Source: Pseudomonas sp. B28(2017)
GTDB taxonomy: Bacteria > Pseudomonadota > Gammaproteobacteria > Pseudomonadales > Pseudomonadaceae
DNA length: 64,000 nucleotides
Assembly (NCBI RefSeq): GCF_002113025.1
Contig: NZ_NEJH01000003.1
Span: 372,001-436,000 of the forward strand
Reading direction: 5' to 3'
The position numbers and the translations under genes were made by a program. Under the pieces are notes generated by a model. That model did not search any database, was not told where the DNA came from, and was given only the letters and a program-made list of their open reading frames with translations. Position 1 is the first letter of the stretch. Each line of letters begins with the position of its first letter. This document shows positions 18,112 to 28,887 of this stretch, in pieces.

Positions 18112-18139
18112 GAGCGAGGGAGCTGCGGCGCTCTCGCTC
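18112..18139 (+). other. Hairpin between spuC and spuD
   Basis: GAGCGAG (18112-18118) pairs with CTCGCTC (18133-18139), with further AGC/GCT pairing inside. No T run follows, so it is more likely an RNA-processing or stability element than a terminator. Confidence 0.35.
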
Positions 18140-18270
18140 AAAGCTGTCACAAAGGCCGGTCTTTTCTTGAAAGACCGCCTCGGATCTTGCCAGACTAGCC
18201 GCAGTTCCAGTTGCCCGGGTTCGGCCGCTGAACAAAGTGGTTCAAAAAAGAAAAATTTGGAGCATGACGC

Positions 18271-19380
18271 ATGAAGGCATTAGGTAAAAAGCTTGCTGGC
18301 AAGACACTTCTCGCCCTGTCCGTCGCGGGCATGATGGCGGGTGCGGTTCAGGCGGACGACAAGGTATTGCACGTCTACAACTGGTCCGACTACATCGCTC
18401 CGGACACCATCGCGAACTTCGAGAAAGAGTCGGGGATCAAGGTCGTTTACGACGTATTCGACAGCAACGAGACCCTGGAAGCCAAACTGCTGGCGGGCAA
18501 GTCCGGCTACGACGTGGTCGTGCCGTCGAACAACTTCCTGGCCAAGCAGATCAAGGCCGGCGTATATCAGGAGCTGGACCAGTCCAAGCTGCCTAACTGG
18601 AAAAACCTGAACCAGGATCTGCTCAAGGCCGTTTCGGTCAGTGACCCTGGCAACAAGCACGCCTTCCCGTACATGTGGGGCTCGATCGGCATCGGTTACA
18701 ACCCGGAGAAGGTCAAGGCTGCGCTGGGCGTCGACACCATCGATTCCTGGGACGTGCTGCTCAAGCCGGAAAACATCGCCAAGCTCAAGGGTTGCGGTGT
18801 GAGTTTCCTCGATTCGCCGACCGAAATGCTCCCGGTCGCGCTGCACTACCTGGGCCTGCCAACCGACAGCCAGAAGAAAGAAGACATCAAGAAAGCCGAG
18901 GACCTGTTCCTCAAGATTCGTCCTTCGATCACCTACTTCCACTCCTCCAAGTACATCTCGGACCTGGCCAATGGCAACATCTGCGTAGCGGTTGGCTACT
19001 CGGGTGACGTTCAGCAGGCCAAGTCCCGTGCCTCAGAGGCGGGTGACAAGGTCAAAGTCAGCTACGCAATTCCGAAAGAAGGCGCTGGCAGCTTCTTCGA
19101 CATGGTCGCGATTCCCAAGGATGCCGAGAACGTCGAGGGCGCTTACAAGTTCATGACCTTCCTGCAGAAGCCTGAAGTCATGGCCGGTATCACCAACGCC
19201 GTACGCTTCCCGAACGGAAACGCCGCTGCAACGGCTCTGGTAGAAAAAGACATCACCAGCGATCCAGGCATCTACCCGCCAGCCGATGTGCAGGCCAAGT
19301 TGTATGCCATCGCCGACCTGCCAGCGGCAACCCAGCGTGAATTGACCCGCAGCTGGACCAAGATCAAATCCGGTAAATAA
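18271..19380 (+). CDS. spuD: Periplasmic polyamine-binding protein SpuD
   Basis: SpuD captures polyamines, mainly putrescine in P. aeruginosa, for the SpuFGH importer. The 369-residue PotF-type protein has a signal peptide ending GAVQA, then [70 protein letters not shown] and the C-terminal [12 protein letters not shown] follow the family. It is 171 bases after spuC. It and SpuE are close paralogues in tandem. Confidence 0.93.
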   Translation: MKALGKKLAGKTLLALSVAGMMAGAVQADDKVLHVYNWSDYIAPDTIANFEKESGIKVVYDVFDSNETLEAKLLAGKSGYDVVVPSNNFLAKQIKAGVYQELDQSKLPNWKNLNQDLLKAVSVSDPGNKHAFPYMWGSIGIGYNPEKVKAALGVDTIDSWDVLLKPENIAKLKGCGVSFLDSPTEMLPVALHYLGLPTDSQKKEDIKKAEDLFLKIRPSITYFHSSKYISDLANGNICVAVGYSGDVQQAKSRASEAGDKVKVSYAIPKEGAGSFFDMVAIPKDAENVEGAYKFMTFLQKPEVMAGITNAVRFPNGNAAATALVEKDITSDPGIYPPADVQAKLYAIADLPAATQRELTRSWTKIKSGK

Positions 19381-19402
19381 GCCGGTTTGATGCAGCAGCC
19401 TC

Positions 19403-19429
19403 TTGTCGCCACCTGCACGGTGGCGGCAA
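19403..19429 (+). other. Hairpin in the spuD-spuE gap
   Basis: TTGTCGCCACC (19403-19413) pairs with GGTGGCGGCAA (19419-19429) with one G-T wobble. It has no T tail, so it could stabilise the 3' end of spuD RNA and raise its level, as is common after binding-protein genes. Confidence 0.4.
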
Positions 19430-19525
19430 CAGGTTGAATTAAATGACAAAAGTTTTGCTGGAACGGTTTTTCGAGGGTAAGTTGCGCGCCGGTTTTGTTG
19501 CTGGGCAACCACGGTTGTCATGTAA

Positions 19526-20665
<1,140 letters not shown>

Positions 20666-20737
20666 ATTCAAGGCTCAAACTATCCAAGGTTGGCTCACCT
20701 TGAGCGAACTGCACTCTTTTTTTCGGGAGTTTCGTAA

Positions 20738-21880
20738 ATGGCAGTTGCCTCCGGCGCCTATAAGAAAGCCCTCGAGGGCGACCAGCAACCTAAACAGGTG
20801 CTGGTCAAAATCGACCGGGTCACGAAGAAGTTCGACGAGACGATTGCCGTGGACGATGTGTCCCTGGAAATCAAGAAAGGCGAAATCTTCGCCCTGCTCG
20901 GCGGCTCGGGATCGGGCAAATCCACTTTGCTGCGCATGCTCGCAGGTTTCGAACGGCCCACGGAGGGGCGCATTTTCCTCGATGGCGTAGACATCACTGA
21001 CATGCCGCCCTACGAGCGGCCGATCAACATGATGTTCCAGTCCTACGCCTTGTTCCCCCACATGACCGTGGCGCAGAACATCGCCTTCGGTCTCAAGCAG
21101 GACAAGATCCCGAACGCTGAAATCGATGCCCGTGTGGCCGAAATGCTCAAGCTGGTACAGATGAGTCAATACGCCAAGCGCAAGCCGCATCAGTTGTCCG
21201 GTGGTCAGCGTCAGCGCGTGGCCCTGGCCCGTTCCCTGGCCAAGCGACCGAAGCTGCTGCTGCTCGACGAACCGATGGGCGCACTGGACAAGAAGCTGCG
21301 CTCGCAAATGCAGCTGGAGCTGGTGGAGATCATCGAGCGTGTCGGCGTAACCTGCGTCATGGTGACCCACGACCAGGAAGAGGCCATGACCATGGCCGAG
21401 CGCATCGCGATCATGCACCTGGGCTGGATCGCCCAGATCGGTAGCCCGATCGACATCTACGAAACCCCGACCAGCCGCCTGGTCTGCGAATTCATCGGTA
21501 ACGTGAACATCTTCGAAGGCGAAGTGATCGAAGACGCCGAAGGCCACGCGACCATCACCTGCAAGGACCTGGACCGCCAGATCTACGTTGGCCACGGCAT
21601 CAGCACCTCGGTGCAGGACAAGTCGGTCACCTACGCGATCCGCCCGGAAAAACTGCTGGTCACCGCCGACATGCCGACTTGCGAGTACAACTGGTCGAGC
21701 GGCAAGGTGCATGACATCGCCTACCTTGGCGGCCACTCGGTGTTCTACGTCGAGCTGCCAAGCGGCAAGCTGGTGCAGTCGTTCGTGGCCAACGCCGAAC
21801 GCCGTGGCACGCGTCCGACCTGGGGTGATCAGGTCTACGTGTGGTGGGAAGACGACAGCGGCGTGGTACTTCGCTCATGA
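20738..21880 (+). CDS. spuF: Polyamine ABC transporter ATP-binding protein SpuF
   Basis: This ATPase powers polyamine import through SpuGH. The 380-residue PotG-type protein has Walker A GGSGSGKST (55-63), LSGGQRQRVALARSLA, Walker B LLLLDEPMGALD, the switch histidine in MVTHDQEEAMTMAERIAIM and a C-terminal TOBE domain with YAIRPEKLLV. The start is about 72 bases after spuE. Its stop overlaps the spuG start as ATGA. Confidence 0.95.
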   Translation: MAVASGAYKKALEGDQQPKQVLVKIDRVTKKFDETIAVDDVSLEIKKGEIFALLGGSGSGKSTLLRMLAGFERPTEGRIFLDGVDITDMPPYERPINMMFQSYALFPHMTVAQNIAFGLKQDKIPNAEIDARVAEMLKLVQMSQYAKRKPHQLSGGQRQRVALARSLAKRPKLLLLDEPMGALDKKLRSQMQLELVEIIERVGVTCVMVTHDQEEAMTMAERIAIMHLGWIAQIGSPIDIYETPTSRLVCEFIGNVNIFEGEVIEDAEGHATITCKDLDRQIYVGHGISTSVQDKSVTYAIRPEKLLVTADMPTCEYNWSSGKVHDIAYLGGHSVFYVELPSGKLVQSFVANAERRGTRPTWGDQVYVWWEDDSGVVLRS

Positions 21881-22797
21881 ACATGCGCAAACTCAAACGC
21901 CGTCTCAATCGAATAATTCCCGGTGGCCGTCAGATGGTCATCGGCATTCCATTCATCTGGCTGTTCCTGTTCTTCATGCTGCCGTTCTTCATCGTTCTGA
22001 AGATCAGCTTCGCCGAAGCAGACGTGGCCATTCCGCCGTATACCGAAATCTACAGCTACGCCGAACAGAAGCTGCAGTTGCTGCTGAACCTGGGCAACTA
22101 CGCGATGCTGGGCGGTGACGAGCTGTACATCGCCGCTTACCTCGGCTCGCTGAAGATGGCGTTTTTCAGCACCATCCTCTGCCTGTTGATCGGCTACCCG
22201 ATGGCCTACGGCATCTCCGTTGCCCGCAAGGAAGTGCAGACGGTGCTGGTGCTGCTGATCATGATGCCGACCTGGACCGCGATCCTGATTCGCGTTTATG
22301 CATGGATGGGTATCCTCAGCAACAACGGTCTGCTCAACGGTTTCCTGATGAGCATGGGCTGGATCGACGAACCGCTGCAGATCCTCAACACCAACCTGGC
22401 GGTCTACATTGGTGTGGTTTATTCCTACCTGCCGTTCATGATCCTGCCGCTGTACGCCAACCTGGTCAAGCATGACCCGAGTCTGCTGGAAGCCGCATCG
22501 GACCTGGGTTCGAGCACCTTCAACAGCTTCTGGAAAATCACCGTGCCGCTGTCGAAAAACGGCATCATCGCCGGCTGCATGCTGGTGTTCATCCCGGTGG
22601 TGGGCGAGTTCGTGATCCCGGAACTGCTCGGCGGTCCGGAAACCCTGATGATCGGTAAAGTGCTCTGGCAAGAGTTCTTCAACAACCGTGACTGGCCGGT
22701 GGCGTCTGCCCTGGCGGTGGTGATGCTGGCGATCCTGATTGTGCCGATCATCCTGTTCAACCGCAGTCAGGCCAAGGAAATGGAGGGTAAAGAATGA
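21877..22797 (+). CDS. spuG: Polyamine ABC transporter permease SpuG
   Basis: This is one of the two inner-membrane subunits of the polyamine importer, of the PotH/PotB type. It has about 306 residues, with an N-terminal transmembrane helix (MVIGIPFIWLFLFFMLPFFI) and an EAA loop near LEAASDLGSSTFNSFWKITVPLS. The start at 21877 overlaps the spuF stop; an ATG at 21883 is also possible. A longer frame from 21841 lies inside spuF and is not credible. Its stop overlaps the spuH start. Confidence 0.93.
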   Translation: MNMRKLKRRLNRIIPGGRQMVIGIPFIWLFLFFMLPFFIVLKISFAEADVAIPPYTEIYSYAEQKLQLLLNLGNYAMLGGDELYIAAYLGSLKMAFFSTILCLLIGYPMAYGISVARKEVQTVLVLLIMMPTWTAILIRVYAWMGILSNNGLLNGFLMSMGWIDEPLQILNTNLAVYIGVVYSYLPFMILPLYANLVKHDPSLLEAASDLGSSTFNSFWKITVPLSKNGIIAGCMLVFIPVVGEFVIPELLGGPETLMIGKVLWQEFFNNRDWPVASALAVVMLAILIVPIILFNRSQAKEMEGKE

Positions 22798-23684
22798 AGC
22801 GCTTCCGTTTCTCCAGCCTGATGCTGGTACTGGGTCTGTTGTTCATCTACCTGCCGATGCTGATCCTGGTGATCTACTCGTTCAACGCCTCGAAACTGGT
22901 AACGGTGTGGGGCGGCTGGTCGGTCAAGTGGTACGTCGGCCTGCTCGACAACTCGCAACTGATGGGCTCGGTGGTGCGTTCGCTGGAAATCGCCTGCTAC
23001 ACGGCGGTGGCGGCGGTGGCACTGGGTACATTGGCTGCGTTCGTGCTGACGCGCATCACCCGCTTCAAGGGCCGTACCCTGTTCGGTGGTCTGGTGACTG
23101 CGCCGCTGGTAATGCCTGAGGTGATCACCGGTCTGTCGCTGTTGTTGCTGTTCGTGGCCATGGCGCAGATGATCGGCTGGCCGCAGGAACGCGGCATCGT
23201 CACCATCTGGATCGCCCACACCACGTTTTGTGCGGCCTACGTGGCGGTGGTGGTCTCCGCCCGCCTTCGCGAGCTGGACCTGTCCATCGAAGAAGCGGCC
23301 ATGGACCTGGGTGCGAAGCCGTTCAAGGTGTTTTTCCTGATCACCATCCCGATGATCGCGCCGTCACTGGCGGCCGGCGGCATGATGTCGTTCGCCCTGT
23401 CGCTGGATGACCTGGTGCTGGCGAGCTTCGTGTCCGGCCCGGGTTCCACGACCCTGCCGATGGAAGTGTTCTCGGCGGTGCGTCTGGGCGTGAAGCCCGA
23501 GATCAATGCCGTGGCCAGCCTGATTCTGCTGGCGGTGTCGATCGTGACCTTCATGGTCTGGTTCTTCAGCCGTCGTGCCGAAGAAAGCCGCAAGCGCGCG
23601 ATCCAGCAAGCGATCGAAGAGGCGGCAGCCGATTCGTGGAAGCAACCGGACGTGCGTCGCGCGCAGGCACCGGAAGCGGCTTGA
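22794..23684 (+). CDS. spuH: Polyamine ABC transporter permease SpuH
   Basis: This second permease subunit is of the PotI/PotC type and pairs with SpuG. The 296 residues have six hydrophobic segments, starting SLMLVLGLLFIYLPMLILVIYSFNAS. The EAA loop is EEAAMDLGAKPFKVFFLITIPMIAPS. The C-terminal tail is charged and extends beyond the last helix (RRAEESRKRAIQQAIEEAA). It overlaps the spuG stop by ATGA and is the last gene of the operon, closed by a long hairpin. Confidence 0.93.
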   Translation: MKRFRFSSLMLVLGLLFIYLPMLILVIYSFNASKLVTVWGGWSVKWYVGLLDNSQLMGSVVRSLEIACYTAVAAVALGTLAAFVLTRITRFKGRTLFGGLVTAPLVMPEVITGLSLLLLFVAMAQMIGWPQERGIVTIWIAHTTFCAAYVAVVVSARLRELDLSIEEAAMDLGAKPFKVFFLITIPMIAPSLAAGGMMSFALSLDDLVLASFVSGPGSTTLPMEVFSAVRLGVKPEINAVASLILLAVSIVTFMVWFFSRRAEESRKRAIQQAIEEAAADSWKQPDVRRAQAPEAA

Positions 23685-23690
23685 GCAATG

Positions 23691-23722
23691 TTGGGTTGGC
23701 CTCATGCCCGAGGCCAACCCAA
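23691..23722 (+). terminator. Long hairpin after spuH
   Basis: TTGGGTTGGCCTC (23691-23703) and GAGGCCAACCCAA (23710-23722) form a perfect 13-bp stem. No T run follows, so it may be a terminator of weaker type or an RNA-protecting hairpin. Confidence 0.5.
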
Positions 23723-23730
23723 ATCCAAAT

Positions 23731-23815
23731 GTGGGAGCGAGCCTGCTCGCGAATGCGTTCTATCAGCCAATATCACTGTGACTGGCACACCGCTTTCGCG
23801 AGCAAGCTCGCGATG
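23731..23815. repeat. REP pair between spuH and hacB
   Basis: GTGGGAGCGAGCCTGCTCGC at 23731-23750 is opposed to TTCGCGAGCAAGCTCGCGA near 23795-23813, in the gap between convergent genes. Confidence 0.8.
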
Positions 23816-23838
23816 GGGTCAGCCCGGCCAGCAAAAGT

Positions 23839-26238
23839 CTATGGCGCAGCCCGCGCGGGAAGCAGCTTCAAGGTGCTGCGGGTATTGGCCGTGACTTCTT
23901 CATCATTGAGATGCGCCTGGAAGTACACCCCTTCGATATAGGCTTCGGCCTGATCATCATAGTGACGGTCTAACAGCACGCCGCTCTGGCCAACCGGGTT
24001 GACGGTCAGGCTGTGGGCCGGCTCGGCGAAGTCGATCAGGCGCCGGGTCGAGGGGCCGTAGGTAACAGGCCATGGAGCCGGGCCGATCTTCGCCGAGAGG
24101 TTGTTCGGCACTTCATGGGTGCCGGGTGCGGCGAAAGGGCCGACATTGAAGATCAGGTCCAGCGGTTTTTGCTGCCCCAGCGGATGGCCATGGGTCAACG
24201 TGTGCGCGCTGCCCCACTGCCATTGCGAGGCGTCGGCGCCGAGGGTGCTCTTGAGGTGCGCGATGCTGGCTTGCCAGGCTGCCTTGACCGTGTCGGCAAG
24301 GGTTTCCTTGCCGAGGGTGCTGCGGTTGTCCCACCACGGTGAATCGGCAGTGGCGGCCAGGCGGGGGAGCGCGGCGTCGATCACCCGGGTCGAGAGCAGC
24401 GTTTCGAAGAAGTCGTTACCCAGCTCATCGCGCATCGTCGCGTCAGCCAGGTTGAACAGGAACTGGTTGAACAGCGTGGCGCTGGTCGAGTCGAGCGGGT
24501 AATCGCCTTTCCACTGGGCCAGTTGCTCCACCAGTTTGAGTTCGGCGGGATCCTTCAGCACTTCGCGCAACACCGGCAACAGCGGTGCCAGCAGGCGCGG
24601 GCCGTAGGCGGTGGTGGTGCCCAGTTGCAGTTTCTGGCTGTTTTCCAGGTCCCACTTCATGGTTTTGTCGCTGAGCTGGCGATTGAGCTGCTGGCCACGA
24701 TCGGCAAGGTTGTAATAGCCGGGAATCTCCATGCCGGTTGGCGACACCGGCTGGAAGTTGGCCGAGACGATGTAGCCCCGCGCTGGGTTTTCTTCCTGGG
24801 GGTTGGCGCTGAACGGGTAGAAGCCATCCTTGTCTGCCTCGGTGGTGCTGCCATCGAGGATGAACCACGGGCGTACACCCGCCGGGCGTTTAGGCAATTG
24901 CGCCGCCGCCCACCAGCCGATGTCACCCTTGGCATCGGCCCAGACGACGTTTAGACCCGGGGCCTGGATTTTTGACGCGGCACCGCGAGCCTTGGCCAGG
25001 GTGTCGGCACGATTGAGCTGATAGAAGCCCTCCAGGATCGGGTTCTGGCTTTCGAGAAAAGCCCACCACATGGCAATCGGTGTCTTGCCGACGCCGTTGC
25101 CCAAGGCATCGTTGACGATCGGGCCGTGAGGCGACTGGCGCAGCACCAGGTTGACCGGGGCCTGGCCCTTGACCGCGATCTGCTGCTCGCTGGTCGTCAT
25201 GTCCACCCAATTGCCGCGATACCAGACCTGGTTGGGGTTGTCCGGGTTGACCTTCTCGGCGATCAGGTCGAGGTCGTCGTTCTGGAACATGGTGATGCTC
25301 CAGCCGAAATCGTGGTTCATGCCCAGGGAGGCGAACGGCATCAAGGCCTGATAGTGGCCGTAGAGTTCGAAGCCCGGTGCCGAGAGATGCGCTTCATACC
25401 ACACCGATGGCGCGGAAAAACGGATATGCGGATCACCCGCCAGCAGCGGCTTGCCGCTTTGGGTCCGGCTGCCCGCAACGACCCAGGCGTTGCTGCCCTC
25501 GAACTGTGGCAGGCCGTTGTCAGCCAGGGCTTGTTCGCTCAGGCGGGCGAGGGCGCTGAGGTCTTTCCAGTCGGCGCTGGCCAAGGCGGGTGCGGGCCCG
25601 TTGAGCACGCCTTTTGGCTGCCAGTCGAGATCGAAGGTGTTCAGGTATTCGGGCCCCAGTTGATCGCGCACGAATGTCAGCAGGGGTTCGGTGCGAAAGG
25701 CCGCGGCAAAGCTGTAGGCCATGTACCCGGCAATACTGATGGTGTCCTGGGCGGTGAATGGGCGCTTGGGAATACCCAGCACATCGAACTCCACGGGTTT
25801 GGCGTGGTTGTCCTGATACTGGTTGATGCCGTCCAGATAGGCTTGCATGGCGATGAAGGAGGGCGATTGTTTGTCGAGATTCGCCAGGTAGGTTTCGGCA
25901 CGTTCGCGAATGCGCAGGCTGCGCATCAGTTTGTCGGTGTCGAGCAGTTTCGGCCCGAGCACTTCAGCCAGTTCACCACGGGCCAGACGACGCAGGACTT
26001 CCATCTGGAACAGGCGGTCCTGGGCATGCACGTAGCCGAGCGCGCGGTACAGGTCTGTTTCGTTGTCGGCGCGGATGTGCGGGACGCCGCGCTCGTCGTA
26101 GCGAACAGTGACGGAGCCTTGCAGGTGTTGCAGTTCCACCATGCCCTGGCGTGACGGCTGCTTGCTGTAGAGGTACCAGCCGGCTCCGGCGGTCAGTACG
26201 ACGATCAACAGAGCGAGAGCGGTCAGGCTGCGTTTCAT
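23839..26238 (-). CDS. hacB: Penicillin/acyl-homoserine-lactone acylase (HacB-like)
   Basis: This 799-residue N-terminal nucleophile hydrolase of the penicillin acylase family hydrolyses an amide bond in acylated substrates. It has a signal or anchor helix (residues 5-24), an alpha chain with GVPHIRADNETDLYRALGYVHAQDRLFQM, and the autocleavage site EGSNAWVVAG, which makes Ser249 the likely nucleophile of the beta chain. In P. aeruginosa the gene after spuH is hacB (PA0305), which cleaves long-chain acyl-homoserine lactones. Position and family fit that gene here. Its real substrate remains inference. It is convergent with spuH. Confidence 0.82.
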   Translation of the reverse strand: MKRSLTALALLIVVLTAGAGWYLYSKQPSRQGMVELQHLQGSVTVRYDERGVPHIRADNETDLYRALGYVHAQDRLFQMEVLRRLARGELAEVLGPKLLDTDKLMRSLRIRERAETYLANLDKQSPSFIAMQAYLDGINQYQDNHAKPVEFDVLGIPKRPFTAQDTISIAGYMAYSFAAAFRTEPLLTFVRDQLGPEYLNTFDLDWQPKGVLNGPAPALASADWKDLSALARLSEQALADNGLPQFEGSNAWVVAGSRTQSGKPLLAGDPHIRFSAPSVWYEAHLSAPGFELYGHYQALMPFASLGMNHDFGWSITMFQNDDLDLIAEKVNPDNPNQVWYRGNWVDMTTSEQQIAVKGQAPVNLVLRQSPHGPIVNDALGNGVGKTPIAMWWAFLESQNPILEGFYQLNRADTLAKARGAASKIQAPGLNVVWADAKGDIGWWAAAQLPKRPAGVRPWFILDGSTTEADKDGFYPFSANPQEENPARGYIVSANFQPVSPTGMEIPGYYNLADRGQQLNRQLSDKTMKWDLENSQKLQLGTTTAYGPRLLAPLLPVLREVLKDPAELKLVEQLAQWKGDYPLDSTSATLFNQFLFNLADATMRDELGNDFFETLLSTRVIDAALPRLAATADSPWWDNRSTLGKETLADTVKAAWQASIAHLKSTLGADASQWQWGSAHTLTHGHPLGQQKPLDLIFNVGPFAAPGTHEVPNNLSAKIGPAPWPVTYGPSTRRLIDFAEPAHSLTVNPVGQSGVLLDRHYDDQAEAYIEGVYFQAHLNDEEVTANTRSTLKLLPARAAP

Positions 26239-26323
26239 GGCGACTCCTTGTTGTTATTGTGATTCCAGGGGCCACTGTGTAACACGGCGCGCCAATTTGG
26301 CGCATCGCCCGTAAGAGGGATTC

Positions 26324-26923
26324 CTATTGTCGTGCCGTTCCCTGCTTCGCGGGATCGACAGGCCACGGGCAGTAACACCCCACGGCCAGTGTGTGCGTGG
26401 CACTCACTGCGCGGCCTTCATCCAGCGCTTGCAGTATGGGCTCGATAAAGCTGTTGCTCGAGTTGCAAGTCAGGCCTTCGCTGTACGGGCCGAAGTACGC
26501 CAGTTTGCCGCTGCGATCCCAGATCGCCACGGCCGGGCTGGCGGGGATCTGCTCGGAACCGGGCAGGATGTCGATGGTCTTGAGGCTGCTCAAGGTGCTC
26601 GGCAACTGGCCATGGCTACCGGGCTTTTGCACGGCATAGAATTCCACGCCATGGGGTGCGTAGCGCTCGACCAGTTCGGCCAGGTGTTGTTGATTGCCGA
26701 CATTGCACGGGCAGGCCGGGTCCCAGAAATGCACCAGACGGATGGCGCCGGGGCCGGCGAGGGATTCGGGAAGGCGCAGCGGATCACCCGAAAACATCGC
26801 CGTGTGCTCGCTGAACGCCCGCAGGTAACGCCCCTGGAACCAGTCGTAGGCCGCCCACAACACGCCGGCACACACCACGGCGAGCAGGCTGGCAAACAGG
26901 GTGGTGCGAAGGGGCGGGCGCAT
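26324..26923 (-). CDS. Membrane-anchored thioredoxin-like protein (DUF6436 type)
   Basis: This 199-residue protein has one N-terminal transmembrane segment (TTLFASLLAVVCAGVLWAAYDWF) and an exported thioredoxin-like domain: IRLVHFWDPACPCNVGNQQHLAEL, PASPAVAIWDRSGKLAYFGPYSEG. The redox site is CPC rather than CxxC, and three more cysteines lie towards the C-terminus (TCNSS, GCYCPW). It may act as a thiol redox partner in the periplasm, but no partner is known. It lies upstream of hacB in the same direction, 85 bases away. Confidence 0.75.
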   Translation of the reverse strand: MRPPLRTTLFASLLAVVCAGVLWAAYDWFQGRYLRAFSEHTAMFSGDPLRLPESLAGPGAIRLVHFWDPACPCNVGNQQHLAELVERYAPHGVEFYAVQKPGSHGQLPSTLSSLKTIDILPGSEQIPASPAVAIWDRSGKLAYFGPYSEGLTCNSSNSFIEPILQALDEGRAVSATHTLAVGCYCPWPVDPAKQGTARQ

Positions 26924-27019
26924 CGGTTCAGTCCTCGAAGGCCGGCTAGCTTGCCATGCTTGGCGCGACAGAAGAATATCGCAGGCCTATAAAGTCCGTT
27001 TCACGCTCTGGAACCGTCC

Positions 27020-27967
27020 ATGCCGGCTACTTTCGACCCTGATCTTCTACGTGCAGGCTTGCTGCCGCTGGCGGCCGGGCAGCCGTTGTCGGCGCAGGCG
27101 CAGGCTTACCAGAAATTTTACGGACTGGATTTTGCGTCGCGTCAGTTGCGCAGCGGTCTTGGGCGATTCGATGTCGATGGTTATGAACTGGTCAGCCAGT
27201 TCTGGTGGCCCGAGCGGGCGAAGGCGACGCTGTTTGTCATCCACGGTTTCTACGATCACACCGGGCTCTACCGGCATGTGATCGAGTGGGCGCTGGACCA
27301 GGGCTTTGCGGTGATTGCCTGCGACTTGCCGGGCCATGGCTTGTCCAGTGGCGAACGGGCGAGCATCAAGGATTTCGCCGAGTATCAGGACGCGTTACAA
27401 GGGTTGTTCCGCGAGGCGCAATCCCTCGACTTGCCGCAACCGTGGCACCTGTGTGGACAGAGTACCGGTGGGGCGATCGTGATCGATCATGTATTGAATG
27501 CAGGAGCGAACAGCCCGGCGCAGGGGCAGGTGATTCTGCTGTCGCCGCTGGTGCGGCCGCGGGCGTGGGGTTGGTCGCAACTGAGTTACTACGTGCTCAA
27601 GCCTTTCGTCAAAGCCATCGCCCGGCGCTTCAGCGAAAACTCCAACGACCCGGCCTTTTTGCCGTTCCTGCAAGCCGATCCGTTGCAGCCGCTGCGCCTG
27701 CCGACAGCCTGGGTGGGCGCGTTGGCGCGCTGGATCAAACGCATCGAGGCCGCACCCATGAGTACCCGCCGGCCGCTGATCGTGCAGGGGCAGGCTGACA
27801 TGACGGTGGATTGGGAGCACAACCTGGAAGTGTTGCGGGGCAAGTTTGATCGACCGCAGGTGCTGATGCTGCCCGAGGCACGGCATCATCTGGCGAATGA
27901 AACGTTGGTGATGCGGCAGGAATATTTCGCGTTTTTGACCAAGAGGATAAAAGGCCGTAATTCCTAG
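27020..27967 (+). CDS. Alpha/beta hydrolase (monoacylglycerol-lipase-like)
   Basis: This 315-residue serine hydrolase of the Hydrolase_4 group resembles lysophospholipases and monoacylglycerol lipases. It has the oxyanion motif FVIHGFYDHTGLY (72-84), the nucleophile elbow GQSTGG with Ser148, a lid-like region (LSYYVLKPFVKAIARRFSEN), an aspartate in IVQGQADMTVDW and the histidine in EARHHLANE. It has no signal peptide, so it acts in the cytosol or at the inner membrane. It is divergent from the thioredoxin-like gene. The substrate is unknown. Confidence 0.85.
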   Translation: MPATFDPDLLRAGLLPLAAGQPLSAQAQAYQKFYGLDFASRQLRSGLGRFDVDGYELVSQFWWPERAKATLFVIHGFYDHTGLYRHVIEWALDQGFAVIACDLPGHGLSSGERASIKDFAEYQDALQGLFREAQSLDLPQPWHLCGQSTGGAIVIDHVLNAGANSPAQGQVILLSPLVRPRAWGWSQLSYYVLKPFVKAIARRFSENSNDPAFLPFLQADPLQPLRLPTAWVGALARWIKRIEAAPMSTRRPLIVQGQADMTVDWEHNLEVLRGKFDRPQVLMLPEARHHLANETLVMRQEYFAFLTKRIKGRNS

Positions 27968-27982
27968 CGACTGTTCCGGCCC

Positions 27983-28006
27983 CATCGCGAGCAAGCTCGC
28001 GATAGC
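27983..28006. repeat. Single REP element
   Basis: ATCGCGAGCAAGCTCGCGAT palindrome in the short gap between convergent genes. Confidence 0.75.
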
Positions 28007-28026
28007 GATCTGTCAGGTGCCGAAAA

Positions 28027-28779
28027 TCACTGGGTCAGGTTCGAATTGCTCTGCCCCACCGCCAACCCCGCCCGAATCGCCGCCAGCGCCGCTTGATAAT
28101 AAGCCTGGCCTTCTGCCGATTCGGCAAAGGTCGTGAACTCTTCCAGCTCGTCGTCCGACAGGTCGCGATAGACATACAGCAGTGTGTTGTTGAGGTCGCT
28201 GCCGATCTGGTCCATCAGGCGCTGGCGCTGGCCGTTGAGCATGCCTTGGGCCTGACCGGCACCGAGCAACCCCGGGATCATCGAGCTCAAGCTGTCTGCA
28301 GCAACCCCGGCAATCGCCAGGCTGACTTCAGCGCCGGCCTCTCGAGCGGGCAGGGCTTGTGCCAAATGGCCGATGATCAGCAGGCGGCTGTCGCTGGCCT
28401 GCATTTTCGGCAGGCCCTTGGCGTTTTTCGCCAGTTGGTCGCGACGGGTCGCCAGCAACTCGGCGGCGACGATTTTCTTGCCCAGGGGCGATTGGAAAAA
28501 CGTCAATGCGGGTTTGGGGTCGGCGAGATTCTTGCGCAATTGCGTTTCGGCGCGCTGGTCCACAGCCTGTTGGGAAAAGCGCTGATTGCTGTTACTGACC
28601 AGTGCCTGAAACACCGCCGGCGGCAGGCTGCCCTGGTAGCGTTGCTGAGCAGCCGAGAGGGCGTCGTTGAAATGCGCGCGTTGTTCCGGCCAGCCGGCGA
28701 CCTTGTACAACTGGTCGTGGTCGTCTGCCCAGGCGGGCAAAACGCAGAACATCAGCAGTGATAAAAGCAAACGGCGCAT
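28027..28779 (-). CDS. DUF2059 periplasmic protein
   Basis: This 250-residue exported protein starts with a signal peptide (MRRLLLSLLMFCVLPAWA). The start at 28779 has GGAG upstream and puts the signal first, while a longer frame to 28917 does not. The helical C-terminal region TLLYVYRDLSDDELEEFTTFAESAEGQAYYQA is the DUF2059 signature. No catalytic residues are evident and the function is unknown. It is divergent from the dioxygenase gene at 28888. Confidence 0.82.
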   Translation of the reverse strand: MRRLLLSLLMFCVLPAWADDHDQLYKVAGWPEQRAHFNDALSAAQQRYQGSLPPAVFQALVSNSNQRFSQQAVDQRAETQLRKNLADPKPALTFFQSPLGKKIVAAELLATRRDQLAKNAKGLPKMQASDSRLLIIGHLAQALPAREAGAEVSLAIAGVAADSLSSMIPGLLGAGQAQGMLNGQRQRLMDQIGSDLNNTLLYVYRDLSDDELEEFTTFAESAEGQAYYQAALAAIRAGLAVGQSNSNLTQ

Positions 28780-28887
28780 AGGGACTCCAGTCAGCAGGCG
28801 ACTATTCTCCGTGTGGCATCCGTACTTGTCGAGAATTCGTATCAACCCGCTGCGCGGCTCTGTCGGATTTTCGGACACAGGAATATT

